DNA of 64,000 bases from Butyrivibrio sp. M55 (GCF_900116865.1 NZ_FPCD01000001.1:1-64000); one strand, 5' to 3'. Counted from the first letter of the stretch, positions 8,700-17,056 are shown. A program made the numbers and translations. Notes: a model not told the origin generated them from the letters alone.

Positions 8700-9381
8700 T
8701 TTCAAAAAAGAATACAAAGAGTTTTATATGCCGAAGAATAATCCCGGTATAGTGACAGTGCCGCGCATGAATTATATTGTCGTGCGAGGAACCGGAGATC
8801 CGAATCAGGAGGACGGGGAATACAAGCATGCTATAGGGTTGCTGTACGGAATCGCCTTTACAATCAAGATGAGCAAGAAGGGTGATTATCGGATTGATGG
8901 GTATTTTGATTTTGTCGTTCCACCATTAGAAGGATTCTGGTGGCAGGTTGAGCGACACCCGGTGGATGCCATGCAGCGGACCGACCGAGCCGGCAGACGA
9001 GAAGGCGTGGACGGAATCGACTATGCACACAAGGAAGATTTCCATTGGATTTCCATGATACGCCTTCCGGATTTCGTGACAGAGGATGATTTCCGGTGGG
9101 CTGTAGATGAGGCTACGAAAAAGAAAAAGCAGGATTATTCAAAGGTGGAGCTTTTGACAGTTGAAGAAGGGTTGTGTGTACAGTGTATGCATATTGGTTC
9201 TTATGATGATGAGCCTATTACAGTTGCTATGATGCATGAGTTCATGGAAAAACAGGGTTATGAGCTTGATATTACGGATAATCGCTTTCATCATGAGATT
9301 TATCTGAGTGATGCCCGGAAGGTTGCTCCTGAGAAGCTGAAGACCGTGATCAGGCATCCAATAAAAACGAAGGGGAACTGA
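8689..9381 (+). CDS. GyrI-like small-molecule-binding domain protein
   Basis: A 230-residue cytoplasmic protein that overlaps the regulator gene by 11 bases and starts at GTG 8689 after AAGGAGG. It matches the stand-alone GyrI-like (SOUL/AraC-binding) family through PRMNYIVVRGTGDPN, PPLEGFWWQ and the C-terminal HHEIYLSDARKVAPEKLKT. GyrI-like domains bind small hydrophobic ligands, and some hydrolyse toxic electrophiles. Its place after a WYL regulator suggests a sensor or detoxification role. Confidence 0.85.
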   Translation: MVFDFKKEYKEFYMPKNNPGIVTVPRMNYIVVRGTGDPNQEDGEYKHAIGLLYGIAFTIKMSKKGDYRIDGYFDFVVPPLEGFWWQVERHPVDAMQRTDRAGRREGVDGIDYAHKEDFHWISMIRLPDFVTEDDFRWAVDEATKKKKQDYSKVELLTVEEGLCVQCMHIGSYDDEPITVAMMHEFMEKQGYELDITDNRFHHEIYLSDARKVAPEKLKTVIRHPIKTKGN

Positions 9382-9385
9382 TAAA

Positions 9386-10264
9386 ATGCATTTTGTTGAT
9401 GCAAAAGGGATTCTATCTGGCAATGGCGGGTATTATGGAATGAATATTTACAGGGGATGTACTCACGGCTGCATTTACTGTGACAGTAGGAGCAAGTGTT
9501 ATCAGTTCACGCATCCCTTTGAAGATATTGAGGTAAAACAGAATGCACCGGAACTTCTGGAAAAGGCGCTGAAGTCGAAAAGAAAAAAGTGCATGATTGG
9601 AACGGGTGCGATGTCGGACCCGTATATGCATTGTGAAGAAGACTTAAGGCTGACAAGGCGATGTCTGGAGATTATTCAGGAAAATGGTTTTGGTGTCACG
9701 ATTCAGACAAAATCAGACCGTATCCTTCGGGATATTGATCTACTTTCTGAGATCAATCGGTCTGCAAAATGCGTGGTGCAGATGACACTTACAACTTATG
9801 ACGATGGCCTGTGTCGAATATTGGAACCGAATGTCTGCAATACAAAGCGACGGATTGAAGTATTGGAAGAAATGCGAAAGAAGGGCATTCCAATGATTGT
9901 CTGGCTTACGCCGATTTTGCCTTTTATCAATGATAATGAGGATAATATCAAGGCAATTCTGAATGAGTGTGTAAGAGTCGGGGTAAAGGGCATTATTGAT
10001 TTCGGCATGGGTTTGACGCTTCGGGAAGGAGACAGGGAATACTACTATGCAGCGCTTGACAAGTACTTTCCGGGAATGAAAGAACGCTACATCAGGATGT
10101 ATGGGAATTCGTATGAACTGCCAAGTCCTAATGCAAAAGAATTGAAAGGGTTATTTCAGAGAATTTGTAAGGACAATGGAATATTATCAACTCCGGATGA
10201 GTGTTTCAGGTTTATGCAGGAACTACCGGATAAGTATCAGCAGATGAGTATATTTGATTTGTAA
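9386..10264 (+). CDS. SPL-type radical SAM protein
   Basis: A 292-residue radical S-adenosylmethionine enzyme. The cluster motif C-x3-C-x2-C is at C25, C29 and C32 (YRGCTHGCIYCD), followed by IGTGAMSDPYMHCE and IQTKSDRILRDIDLL, which place it with spore-photoproduct-lyase-like (SplB/Rv2578c-type) proteins. The substrate is unknown. The C-terminus QQMSIFDL resembles a bacterial sliding-clamp binding motif, which would fit a role on DNA. The gene lies 4 bases after the GyrI-like gene. Confidence 0.87.
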   Translation: MHFVDAKGILSGNGGYYGMNIYRGCTHGCIYCDSRSKCYQFTHPFEDIEVKQNAPELLEKALKSKRKKCMIGTGAMSDPYMHCEEDLRLTRRCLEIIQENGFGVTIQTKSDRILRDIDLLSEINRSAKCVVQMTLTTYDDGLCRILEPNVCNTKRRIEVLEEMRKKGIPMIVWLTPILPFINDNEDNIKAILNECVRVGVKGIIDFGMGLTLREGDREYYYAALDKYFPGMKERYIRMYGNSYELPSPNAKELKGLFQRICKDNGILSTPDECFRFMQELPDKYQQMSIFDL

Positions 10265-10283
10265 AACGAAGGAGGCTGATTAT

Positions 10284-11030
10284 ATGGAGTACATCAGGGT
10301 AACAAGGGATAATTTGGAAAAGGAACACATTTGCTGTGCAATTTCTAATAATAAGGATGTACAGGTGTCTTCAAAGAAGGCCTGGCTGGCTGACAGGTTT
10401 GATGAAGGACTTGTTTTTTTGAAGAGTGTTGAGCGGGGCAAGTGCTTTATCGAATATATCCCGGCGGAAAGCGCATGGGTTCCAATCGATGCAGATGGGT
10501 ATATGTATATTGACTGTCTGTGGGTGTCGGGGTCTTTCAAAGGACACGGATATTCCACGGATCTTCTTTCTGCTTGCATCGAGGATAGTAAAGTAAAAGG
10601 CAAGAATGGGCTTTGTATTTTATGTGCAACTAAGAAAAAGCCGTTTCTGGCTGACCCGAAGTTTCTGAAATACAAGGGCTTTGTCGTCTCTGATGAAGCT
10701 GATAATGGTATTCAGCTTTGGTATCTGTCGTTTGAAGAGAAGGCAGATACACCACGCTTCAAAGATTGTGCTAAGCATCCGCATATAGAAGAGAAGGGCT
10801 ATGTTTTGTATTATACGAGCCAGTGCCCATTCAATGCAAAGTATGTTCCGATTCTGGAACAGACGGCTAAAGAGAATGGTATCCCATTCCGGACAATTCA
10901 TATAGAGAGCAGAGATGAAGCTCAAAATGCCCCGACTCCCATCACGAATTATGCTCTTTTTCATGATGGAGAGTATGTAACAAATGAGCAGATGAACGAT
11001 AAGAAGTTCTTGAAGCTCGTAAAAGGATAG
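10284..11030 (+). CDS. GNAT acetyltransferase with YoaP-like C-terminal domain
   Basis: A 248-residue protein. Residues about 50-145 are a GNAT fold with a CoA-binding loop (WVSGSFKGHGYSTDLL). The C-terminal part (YVLYYTSQCPFNAKYVPILE, ending in MNDKKFLKLVKG) is a YoaP-type, thioredoxin-like domain with a single Cys. ATG 10284 follows AAGGAGG (10269-10275). The acceptor substrate is unknown. It is the fourth gene of the WYL-controlled operon. Confidence 0.85.
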   Translation: MEYIRVTRDNLEKEHICCAISNNKDVQVSSKKAWLADRFDEGLVFLKSVERGKCFIEYIPAESAWVPIDADGYMYIDCLWVSGSFKGHGYSTDLLSACIEDSKVKGKNGLCILCATKKKPFLADPKFLKYKGFVVSDEADNGIQLWYLSFEEKADTPRFKDCAKHPHIEEKGYVLYYTSQCPFNAKYVPILEQTAKENGIPFRTIHIESRDEAQNAPTPITNYALFHDGEYVTNEQMNDKKFLKLVKG

Positions 11031-11040
11031 GAGGGGTAGC

Positions 11041-11355
11041 ATGGCATCGACAAAAGAGTATCTGGACTTTGTCCTAGAGCAATTATCAGAATTAGATGAA
11101 GTCAGCAGTCGGGCGATGATGGGAGAATACATCCTTTATTATCGCGGAAGAGTGTTTGGCGGGATATACGATGACAGGCTTTTGGTAAAGCCGGTTCCGG
11201 CGTCGGTGAAGCTGATGCCGGATGCATCAATGGAACTTCCCTATGATGGGGCAAAAGAAATGATTCTGGTTGATGATGTTGATAATCGGGAATTCTTGTG
11301 TGGACTGGTTCAGAGGATGTGGGAAGAACTGCCAGAGAAGAAAAAGAAGAAGTAG
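11041..11355 (+). CDS. TfoX N-terminal domain protein
   Basis: A 104-residue protein matching the TfoX/Sxy N-terminal domain (SSRAMMGEYILYYRGRVFGGI, then LLVKPVPASVKLMPD). Stand-alone TfoX-N proteins are common in Firmicutes and their function is not settled; they are not proven competence factors there. The tail is Lys-rich (PEKKKKK). It is the last gene of the cargo operon, ten bases after the acetyltransferase stop. Confidence 0.85.
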   Translation: MASTKEYLDFVLEQLSELDEVSSRAMMGEYILYYRGRVFGGIYDDRLLVKPVPASVKLMPDASMELPYDGAKEMILVDDVDNREFLCGLVQRMWEELPEKKKKK

Positions 11356-11376
11356 AGTCAATAAGTGAATTGGCGG

Positions 11377-11417
11377 CGGTCAGTGGAGAGAAAACTCTGC
11401 TGGCCGTTATTTTTTTG
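11377..11417 (+). terminator. Terminator of the cargo operon
   Basis: CGGTCAG (11377-11383) pairs with CTGGCCG (11400-11406) with one wobble; inner AGAG/CTCT pairs close an AAAA loop. The T-rich tail is TTATTTTTTT. It ends the WYL operon before the excisionase gene. Confidence 0.8.
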
Positions 11418-11487
11418 GCTTTTTTCGGTTTTTACCGGAAATATCTCATCCAAAGGCGCTTAGGAAGATAGAAGGGAGGTGCCTTGG

Positions 11488-11703
11488 ATGAACGGTACAG
11501 ATAAACAATTATTGCCATGGTGGCAGAAATACACATTAACGCTTAATGAAGCATCAGAGTATTTCGGAATCGGATATAAAAAATTGAAGCTTTTTGTTCA
11601 GGAACATTCAGATGCGGATTTTGTGCTCTGGAATGGAAACAGGGCTCTGATCAAACGGGAACTGTTTCAAAAGTATATGGACGACCAGATGAATGTGATC
11701 TGA
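11488..11703 (+). CDS. xis: Excisionase (Tn916 Xis type)
   Basis: A 71-residue protein with a winged-helix excisionase fold: LTLNEASEYFGIGYKKLKLF and WNGNRALIKRELFQKYM align with Tn916 Xis. It bends DNA near the element ends and steers the integrase toward excision. ATG 11488 follows GGGAGG at 8 bases. It lies 141 bases upstream of the integrase gene, the order seen in Tn916-family elements. Confidence 0.88.
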   Translation: MNGTDKQLLPWWQKYTLTLNEASEYFGIGYKKLKLFVQEHSDADFVLWNGNRALIKRELFQKYMDDQMNVI

Positions 11704-11733
11704 TACAAAACTTTTTCAAATTTGTATGGTAAA

Positions 11734-11817
11734 AGAGCCGTGTCTGTGATATGCTATTGATACATAGTCGGATACATACTATGTACCTTCTATTAAAAGC
11801 AAATAGAATACGGCTCT
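11734..11817 (+). repeat. Nested inverted repeats between xis and int
   Basis: AGAGCCGT (11734-11741) and ACGGCTCT (11810-11817) form a perfect 8-bp inverted repeat. Inside it, ACATAG (11762-11767) and CTATGT (11779-11784) form a second one. Together they could fold the xis-int transcript or serve as binding sites for Xis or Int. Confidence 0.65.
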
Positions 11818-11844
11818 CCGATAACAGAAAGGAGACGATGTTCA

Positions 11845-13122
11845 ATGAGCGAAAAGCGACGCGATAGTAAAAATCGCATTCTTCGCACAGGGGAGAGCCA
11901 GGAAGCGGATGGACGATACAAGTTCAGATACATCGATGCCAATGGAAAACGTAAATCGGTTTATAGTTGGCGGTTGGTGGCAACGGACAGTATTCCAGCC
12001 GGAAAAAGAGATAATGCGCCTTTGCGAGACCAGGAGAAAGCAATCAACAGAGACCTTGATGATGATATTATTCCTGATGGCGGTGGTATGACGGTTCTCC
12101 ACTTGGTGAAGAAATATACAGCAACGAAGACCGGCGTAAAACATACCACAAGAGCAGGTTACGGTACGGTAATCAAGTTATTAGAGAGGGATCCGTTTGG
12201 TTCTAAAAGAATTGATAAGGTGAGGCTCTCTGATGCAAAAGAGTGGTTGATCAGATTGCAGCAGGAAGACAAGAAGAGTTACTCAACAATCCATACCATT
12301 AGAGGTGTGGTGAGGCCTGCATTTCAGATGGCAGTCGATGATGACTTATTAAGGAAGAATCCTTTTGAGTTTCAGATGACAACCGTATTGGTAAATGATT
12401 CTATGACTCGTGAAGCCATTACAAGAAAACAGGAAAGAACATTCCTTGATTTTATTAAGAATGACTCGCATTACTGCAGGTACTATGATGGCATGTACAT
12501 CCTGTTCAAGACAGGGATGCGCATTTCAGAGTTTACGGGCTTGACTGTATCGGATCTCGATATGGAAAACAGAACCATCAATATTGATCATCAGTTGCAG
12601 AAAACCGGAACTTTGGTTTACATTGATACGACAAAGACCTATGCCGGAACGAGGGTGATTCCCATGCAGGATGATGTGTATGAGTGCTTTGAGCGTATTC
12701 TTGCCAAAAGACCTAAGTTGAAGGTGGAGCCTATGATTGATGGGCATTCAGGATTCCTTTGCTTTGACAAGGATGGAAAGCCGATGGTGGCAATGCACTG
12801 GGAGAAATATTTCCAGCATGCGGTGGAGAAGTATAATAGCATATATCGTGTGCAGCTTCCGAGGATTACACCTCACGTGTGCCGTCATACCTATTGCTCA
12901 AATATGGCAAAGTCCGGTATGAATCCCAAGGTGCTTCAGTACCTGATGGGGCATTCGGATATCAGCGTTACTCTCAACACCTATACGCATTTGAAATTGG
13001 ATGATGCGAAGGAAGAAATGGAGAAGCTGGCGCAGAAGCAGGAGGCAGCAGAGTCGGAATTGAGGCAGCTTGGCATGAAGGAAAATGAGATTACGGTGCT
13101 GAAGTTTGGTACAAATGGTTGA
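11845..13122 (+). CDS. int: Tyrosine integrase, Tn916 type
   Basis: A 425-residue site-specific recombinase. The N-terminus (MSEKRRDSKNRILRTGESQ) is the arm-binding domain typical of Tn916 Int. The catalytic residues are visible: R226, K264, H344-x-x-R347, H370 and the nucleophile Y380 (LNTYTH). All six are intact, so it should be active. It integrates and excises the mobile element. ATG 11845 follows AAAGGAG. The element end is expected just beyond the stop codon. Confidence 0.93.
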   Translation: MSEKRRDSKNRILRTGESQEADGRYKFRYIDANGKRKSVYSWRLVATDSIPAGKRDNAPLRDQEKAINRDLDDDIIPDGGGMTVLHLVKKYTATKTGVKHTTRAGYGTVIKLLERDPFGSKRIDKVRLSDAKEWLIRLQQEDKKSYSTIHTIRGVVRPAFQMAVDDDLLRKNPFEFQMTTVLVNDSMTREAITRKQERTFLDFIKNDSHYCRYYDGMYILFKTGMRISEFTGLTVSDLDMENRTINIDHQLQKTGTLVYIDTTKTYAGTRVIPMQDDVYECFERILAKRPKLKVEPMIDGHSGFLCFDKDGKPMVAMHWEKYFQHAVEKYNSIYRVQLPRITPHVCRHTYCSNMAKSGMNPKVLQYLMGHSDISVTLNTYTHLKLDDAKEEMEKLAQKQEAAESELRQLGMKENEITVLKFGTNG

Positions 13123-13193
13123 CGGAGTAAAGTGGTAAAGGGTTTTAAAAAATACTTTGCCATAGGTGAGCGGCAAATGTCAGGAAAATAAGC

Positions 13194-13245
13194 AATGGTC
13201 TAAAACGAAAATTTGAGACCAATTTAGACCAATATTTAGACCATT
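13194..13245 (+). repeat. 11-bp inverted repeat and TAGACCA repeats beyond int
   Basis: AATGGTCTAAA (13194-13204) is the exact reverse complement of TTTAGACCATT (13235-13245). Between them are two more direct copies of the GACCA unit. There is no T run, so this is not a normal terminator. Position right after int suggests integrase arm sites or the element terminus. Confidence 0.6.
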
Positions 13246-13261
13246 TGAAGGAAAAAGCATA

Positions 13262-13368
13262 CCGAGATAAGCCGAAATAAGCCGAGATACAGTCAAAATG
13301 CCAGGATATTGACAAATGCAGTAAACAAGCCAAAAACCGAGATAAATCAAGGTAAAACCGAGATAAAT
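13262..13368 (+). repeat. Five phased CCGAGATAA direct repeats
   Basis: Copies of CCGAgATAa start at 13262, 13272, 13282, 13337 and 13358. The first three repeat every 10 bases; the last two are 21 bases apart and share CCGAGATAAAT. Such spacing puts all copies on about the same face of the helix. They end 16 bases before the phosphatase start codon. Confidence 0.7.
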
Positions 13369-13384
13369 TAGGAGCAAAAAAGTT

Positions 13385-13879
13385 ATGATTAGAGTGCTAT
13401 TCATCTGCCACGGCAACATATGCCGTTCTCCTATGGCAGAGTTTGTATTAAAAGATATGGTGAAAAAACGCGGGCTTGAAGATGAGTTCTACATCGAATC
13501 CGCAGCGACAAGCACGGAGGAAATCTGGCACGGAGTAGGTAATCCCGTGTATCCGCCGGCTAGGGCTAAGCTTAGAGAGCATGGAATTGGAACTTCTGAT
13601 AATGAGCTTGGTGTTAGTGAGAAGAGAGCCAGGCAGACTGTGTGCGGCGACTATGAGAAGTTCGACTATATAATAGGTATGGATAGCGCCAATATGAGAA
13701 ATATGCAGAGGATATATGGCGGAGATCCTGAAAACAAAGTGTACAAGATGCTGGATTTTGCGGGAAGAAGCGCTGATGTGGCAGATCCCTGGTATACGGG
13801 TAATTTCGATGCTACATGGAACGACGTTGTTGATGGTTGCAACGGTCTTATTTCCAAAGTTATAGGAGCAACAACATAA
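13385..13879 (+). CDS. Low-molecular-weight protein tyrosine phosphatase
   Basis: A 164-residue cytoplasmic phosphatase. The P-loop C-x5-R-S is at residues 8-15 (CHGNICRS) and the general acid lies in ADPWYTGNF, so both catalytic elements are intact. It removes phosphate from tyrosines or from small phosphate esters. The gene is preceded by AGGAG and the phased repeats, and is followed 31 bases later by a MATE exporter gene with which it may be co-transcribed. It seems to be the first chromosomal gene beside the integrated element. Confidence 0.93.
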   Translation: MIRVLFICHGNICRSPMAEFVLKDMVKKRGLEDEFYIESAATSTEEIWHGVGNPVYPPARAKLREHGIGTSDNELGVSEKRARQTVCGDYEKFDYIIGMDSANMRNMQRIYGGDPENKVYKMLDFAGRSADVADPWYTGNFDATWNDVVDGCNGLISKVIGATT

Positions 13880-13910
13880 AAATTATCGCTTACATGGAAG
13901 AGGATGCTCG

Positions 13911-15275
13911 ATGAAAAAGGCAGGAAATACAGTTATAGATGAAAATACACCGCTTCTGGTATTGGCAGGCCCCATGTTTTTGGAGCTTTTGCTGAATACG
14001 ATGCTACATAACGTCGATACTGTCATGCTAAGTCATTTTGATGAATATGCTGTCGGAGCGGTGGGCAATGCAAACACTATCATGTTTATGATGATCATTC
14101 TTTTCAACATCATTGCAACGGCTACAAGTGTAGTTGTTGCGCAGTATCTCGGTGCTAAGATGTATGACCGGATGAACATGATATATACGCTTTCGATTGT
14201 TGTAAATCTGGTATTGGGAATCGGGCTCAGTGCGGCGTTTTGTGCTGCAAATCCGTTTATTATGGATTTTCTTCATGTGTCGCCCGAGATGCGTCCGTTC
14301 TCAATGACATATATTTATATTGTCGGAGGCGCAGGTTTTCTGATGGCGGTTTCCAATGTTATGCTCCAGATTCTGCGCTGTAACGGATATACCAAGATAG
14401 GCATGTGGGTTACGTTTGGCATAAATATCGTCAACATTGTCGGAAATTATTGCTTCCTTTACGGACCACTTAAGTTTTTGAATATGGGCGTTGCCGGTGT
14501 GGCGATATCTACAGTGGTGGCAAGGCTTTTGTCTGTGGTAGCGCTTATTGTTTTCTTCTATGTGACAAAAACAGGAAGGATTTCCCTTCGCTATTTGATA
14601 ACGTTTCCGATGAAACTGCTCTTAAAAATGGTAAGGATAGGCCTTCCTTCTGCGGGTGAGAACCTTACATACAATCTTTATCAGACAACACTTCTTTCCT
14701 TTATTAATGCGATGGGAAATGATGCGGTTAATGCAAGGGCATATTGCAATACGCTTATTTCCTTTGCGATGATCTTCTCGAATGCTTCTGCGATGTCAAC
14801 GCAGATAATCACCGGGCATCTGGTAGGTGCGGGAAAGACTGAAGAGGCATATAAAAGAGTGTTCAAAACGCTTAAGACTTCTATGCCTATCACGATAGCA
14901 CTGGCATGTATCAACGCGATTCTTTGCGGATATACGTTGCGTATATTTACGGATAACCTCAATATAATCGCTCTTGGCAGGACGATAATGATCGTAGACA
15001 TATTTGTTGAGACGGGACGTTGCCTTAATATGACATTTGTCAGCAGTCTCAAGGCTGCCGGGGCTTATATATTCCCGTTTATAGCCGGAGTTTTGTGTAA
15101 CTGGGGACTTGGTCTTACGGTGGGATATACGGTCGGAGTTGTGCTTGGACTGGGCGTTGCCGGAATCTTCATAGGAACGGCAACAGATGAATGTATCAGA
15201 GGCCTGATAGTTATGTACTATTGGTATAAGAAGAAATGGCTTGGAAAATCCGTGGTGAGTCGTAGCGTGGACTAG
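13911..15275 (+). CDS. MATE-family multidrug/sodium antiporter
   Basis: A 454-residue inner-membrane protein with about twelve hydrophobic helices arranged as two homologous halves. Family-type stretches are LAGPMFLELLLNTMLHNVDTVMLSHF at the N-terminus (given here as one continuous helix region) and the second-half start MVRIGLPSAGENLTYNLYQ. It exports cationic compounds against Na+ or H+. The start follows GAGG. The stop codon overlaps the stop of the convergent YolD-like gene by 4 bases. Confidence 0.9.
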   Translation: MKKAGNTVIDENTPLLVLAGPMFLELLLNTMLHNVDTVMLSHFDEYAVGAVGNANTIMFMMIILFNIIATATSVVVAQYLGAKMYDRMNMIYTLSIVVNLVLGIGLSAAFCAANPFIMDFLHVSPEMRPFSMTYIYIVGGAGFLMAVSNVMLQILRCNGYTKIGMWVTFGINIVNIVGNYCFLYGPLKFLNMGVAGVAISTVVARLLSVVALIVFFYVTKTGRISLRYLITFPMKLLLKMVRIGLPSAGENLTYNLYQTTLLSFINAMGNDAVNARAYCNTLISFAMIFSNASAMSTQIITGHLVGAGKTEEAYKRVFKTLKTSMPITIALACINAILCGYTLRIFTDNLNIIALGRTIMIVDIFVETGRCLNMTFVSSLKAAGAYIFPFIAGVLCNWGLGLTVGYTVGVVLGLGVAGIFIGTATDECIRGLIVMYYWYKKKWLGKSVVSRSVD

Positions 15276-15616
15276 GGCATATAGCGGGGGCTGTTTTCTT
15301 CAAATTCAATATCGAGAATATCATCAAATTTTATCTTGGTATTTACAATCTGAAGTATTCTTGCTACTTCATCAAAGCGGGCGACCATACCTGTTACTTG
15401 AAGGTATTCACCTTTATTAAAGTAGACACATGTTAAAATTAATCCCTTTCTAATGTTATGCATTTTCTTATCGAGTTCTTCGGCCATTTCGTCGGAGAGC
15501 TCGATTTTTGGTACTTTTATTTTTTCTTTTGCCAAAAGAGCTTCATCAAGTCCCTTAACAGCCTGAAAAGGCAGGAACTGAGCGGCTCTTTTATCCATGG
15601 ACATTTTTTGCCTCAT
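15272..15616 (-). CDS. YolD-like protein, partner of the UvrX-type polymerase
   Basis: A 114-residue protein with RAAQFLPFQAVKGLDEAL at its N-terminus and LTCVYFNKGEYLQVTGMVARFD in the core, the signature of the YolD-like family. YolD-type proteins are usually coded beside UvrX/Y-family polymerases and are thought to act like the UmuD subunit. Here it lies 39 bases downstream of the polymerase gene on the same strand, within one LexA-controlled transcript. Confidence 0.85.
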   Translation of the reverse strand: MRQKMSMDKRAAQFLPFQAVKGLDEALLAKEKIKVPKIELSDEMAEELDKKMHNIRKGLILTCVYFNKGEYLQVTGMVARFDEVARILQIVNTKIKFDDILDIEFEENSPRYMP

Positions 15617-15655
15617 TTATATATCCTCTGATGAAAACTTGATTCAATCCTCAAC

Positions 15656-16921
15656 TTACGCTTTGTGGCCGCCAATCTGATTATTCCTGTCTCTGGTTGT
15701 GGCGCCTTCTTCAAAGTTAAGTCCCTTTAATATTGCGTTTTTACCGAATTTATTCTTTATCTCAAGAACTGCCTTTTGCATGCGTCTGTCGCGCTCGAGG
15801 TCGGCGGGAGATACGAAGAAGGAGTACTGAGTATATTCTTCGGGAATGACGTTGTTTGCAACGACGTACATTCTGCGGACAAGATACAGTGGATTGACAA
15901 TCTGTTTGTAGAGGTCGGCAATTCCGGGAATCAGAAGCATTGATGCATTGGTCTCGGTATCGAGCGAAAATGTGCCTTTCGCTGAAGGAATCGGCGTTCC
16001 TTTGGCATATCCGACCATAAGGGAAAAGGATTTACTGACAAGTCCTTTGTCGACCATATCAAGACACATCACATCCATCATTTCTTTTGCTATGATAAGT
16101 CCTTTTTCATAGCTGTAATCGCTCATAAGGACCTGCCCCTGGCTGAGGGAATGGGAAGAAGAGCTGTAGGCTTTGATGTCGCTTATCGTAACCGGCTCGC
16201 GCCCCCACGCGTGGTCTATAAGGAGTTCGGCATTTACGCCAAAAAGTTTGTAGAGAAGATTCTCATCGCCGTTTGCAATGTCTCTCATTGTGAGCATTCC
16301 GTATGTGGCAAGGCGGTTTGCGATACCTTTTCCGATGCGCCAGAAGTCGGTGAGCGGTCTGTGATCCCACAAGGTCTCGCGAAAGCTCTTTTCATCAAGT
16401 TCTCCGATAAAATCGGGGGAGTGTTTGGCTGTGATATCAAGAGCTATCTTGGCCAGAAAGAGGTTGCTTCCGATTCCGCAAGTGGCGCGGATTTTTAAGT
16501 TTTTGTCTATGTCATCCATTATCTGCCGGCCGAGCTGCTTGGCGGTCATATGGTAGAGGTTTAGGTATTCCGTGACATCCATGAACGCTTCGTCGACGGA
16601 GTAGACGTGAATATCGTCCTTGGAAATGTACTTAAGGTAGATTGCGTATACTTCGGCGGAGTAATCGAGGTATTTCTGCATTCTGGGAACAGCCATGATG
16701 TAGTCGATATTTTTGGGTATCTCAAATACACGGCATCTGTTGTGGACGCCGAGGGCTTTCATGGCCGGTGATATGGCAAGACATATCGTCTTGTCGGAAC
16801 GCTTGGGGTCTGCCACAACAAGGCGGGTTGTCATAACATCAAGGCCTCTTTCCGCGCATTCAACCGATGCGTAGAAAGATTTGAGATCTATGCAGATGTA
16901 AGTTCTTTCTTTTCCTACCAT
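15656..16921 (-). CDS. Y-family DNA polymerase, UvrX/UmuC type
   Basis: A 421-residue error-prone polymerase. Catalytic palm motifs are visible: ICIDLKSFYASVEC near the N-terminus and YSVDEAFMDVTEYL around residue 105. A helix-hairpin-helix (FWRIGKGIANRLATYGMLTM) and a little-finger domain follow. It copies past DNA lesions. Its promoter spacer is a LexA box, so SOS induction is expected. The start ATG lies about 7 bases after the -10 box, so the mRNA may be leaderless; no alternative in-frame start follows closely. Confidence 0.93.
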   Translation of the reverse strand: MVGKERTYICIDLKSFYASVECAERGLDVMTTRLVVADPKRSDKTICLAISPAMKALGVHNRCRVFEIPKNIDYIMAVPRMQKYLDYSAEVYAIYLKYISKDDIHVYSVDEAFMDVTEYLNLYHMTAKQLGRQIMDDIDKNLKIRATCGIGSNLFLAKIALDITAKHSPDFIGELDEKSFRETLWDHRPLTDFWRIGKGIANRLATYGMLTMRDIANGDENLLYKLFGVNAELLIDHAWGREPVTISDIKAYSSSSHSLSQGQVLMSDYSYEKGLIIAKEMMDVMCLDMVDKGLVSKSFSLMVGYAKGTPIPSAKGTFSLDTETNASMLLIPGIADLYKQIVNPLYLVRRMYVVANNVIPEEYTQYSFFVSPADLERDRRMQKAVLEIKNKFGKNAILKGLNFEEGATTRDRNNQIGGHKA

Positions 16922-16927
16922 GAGATA

Positions 16928-16956
16928 ATAGTACAGAACAAACGTTCTTGTGTCAA
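16928..16956 (-). promoter_or_regulatory. SOS promoter with LexA box in the spacer
   Basis: On the minus strand TTGACA (16956-16951) and TACTAT (16933-16928) are 17 bases apart. The spacer holds AGAACGTTTGTTCT (16935-16948), matching the B. subtilis-type LexA/DinR core GAAC-N4-GTTC with perfect dyad ends. LexA binding would block both promoter boxes. Confidence 0.88.
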
Positions 16957-17050
16957 GCGATGTATCAGATTAAAAACGATATACCGCTCCATTTGTTAAC
17001 ATGAAGCCGAAGGCTTGAAATAGGGATTTGGACTTGAGGTGCCATCGTGT

Positions 17051-17056
17051 TATAAT
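17051..17056 (+). promoter_or_regulatory. -10 box upstream of the HerA-like gene
   Basis: A perfect TATAAT lies 50 bases before the start codon. The best -35 candidate, TTGGAC (17028-17033), is 17 bases upstream but weak. Confidence 0.5.
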
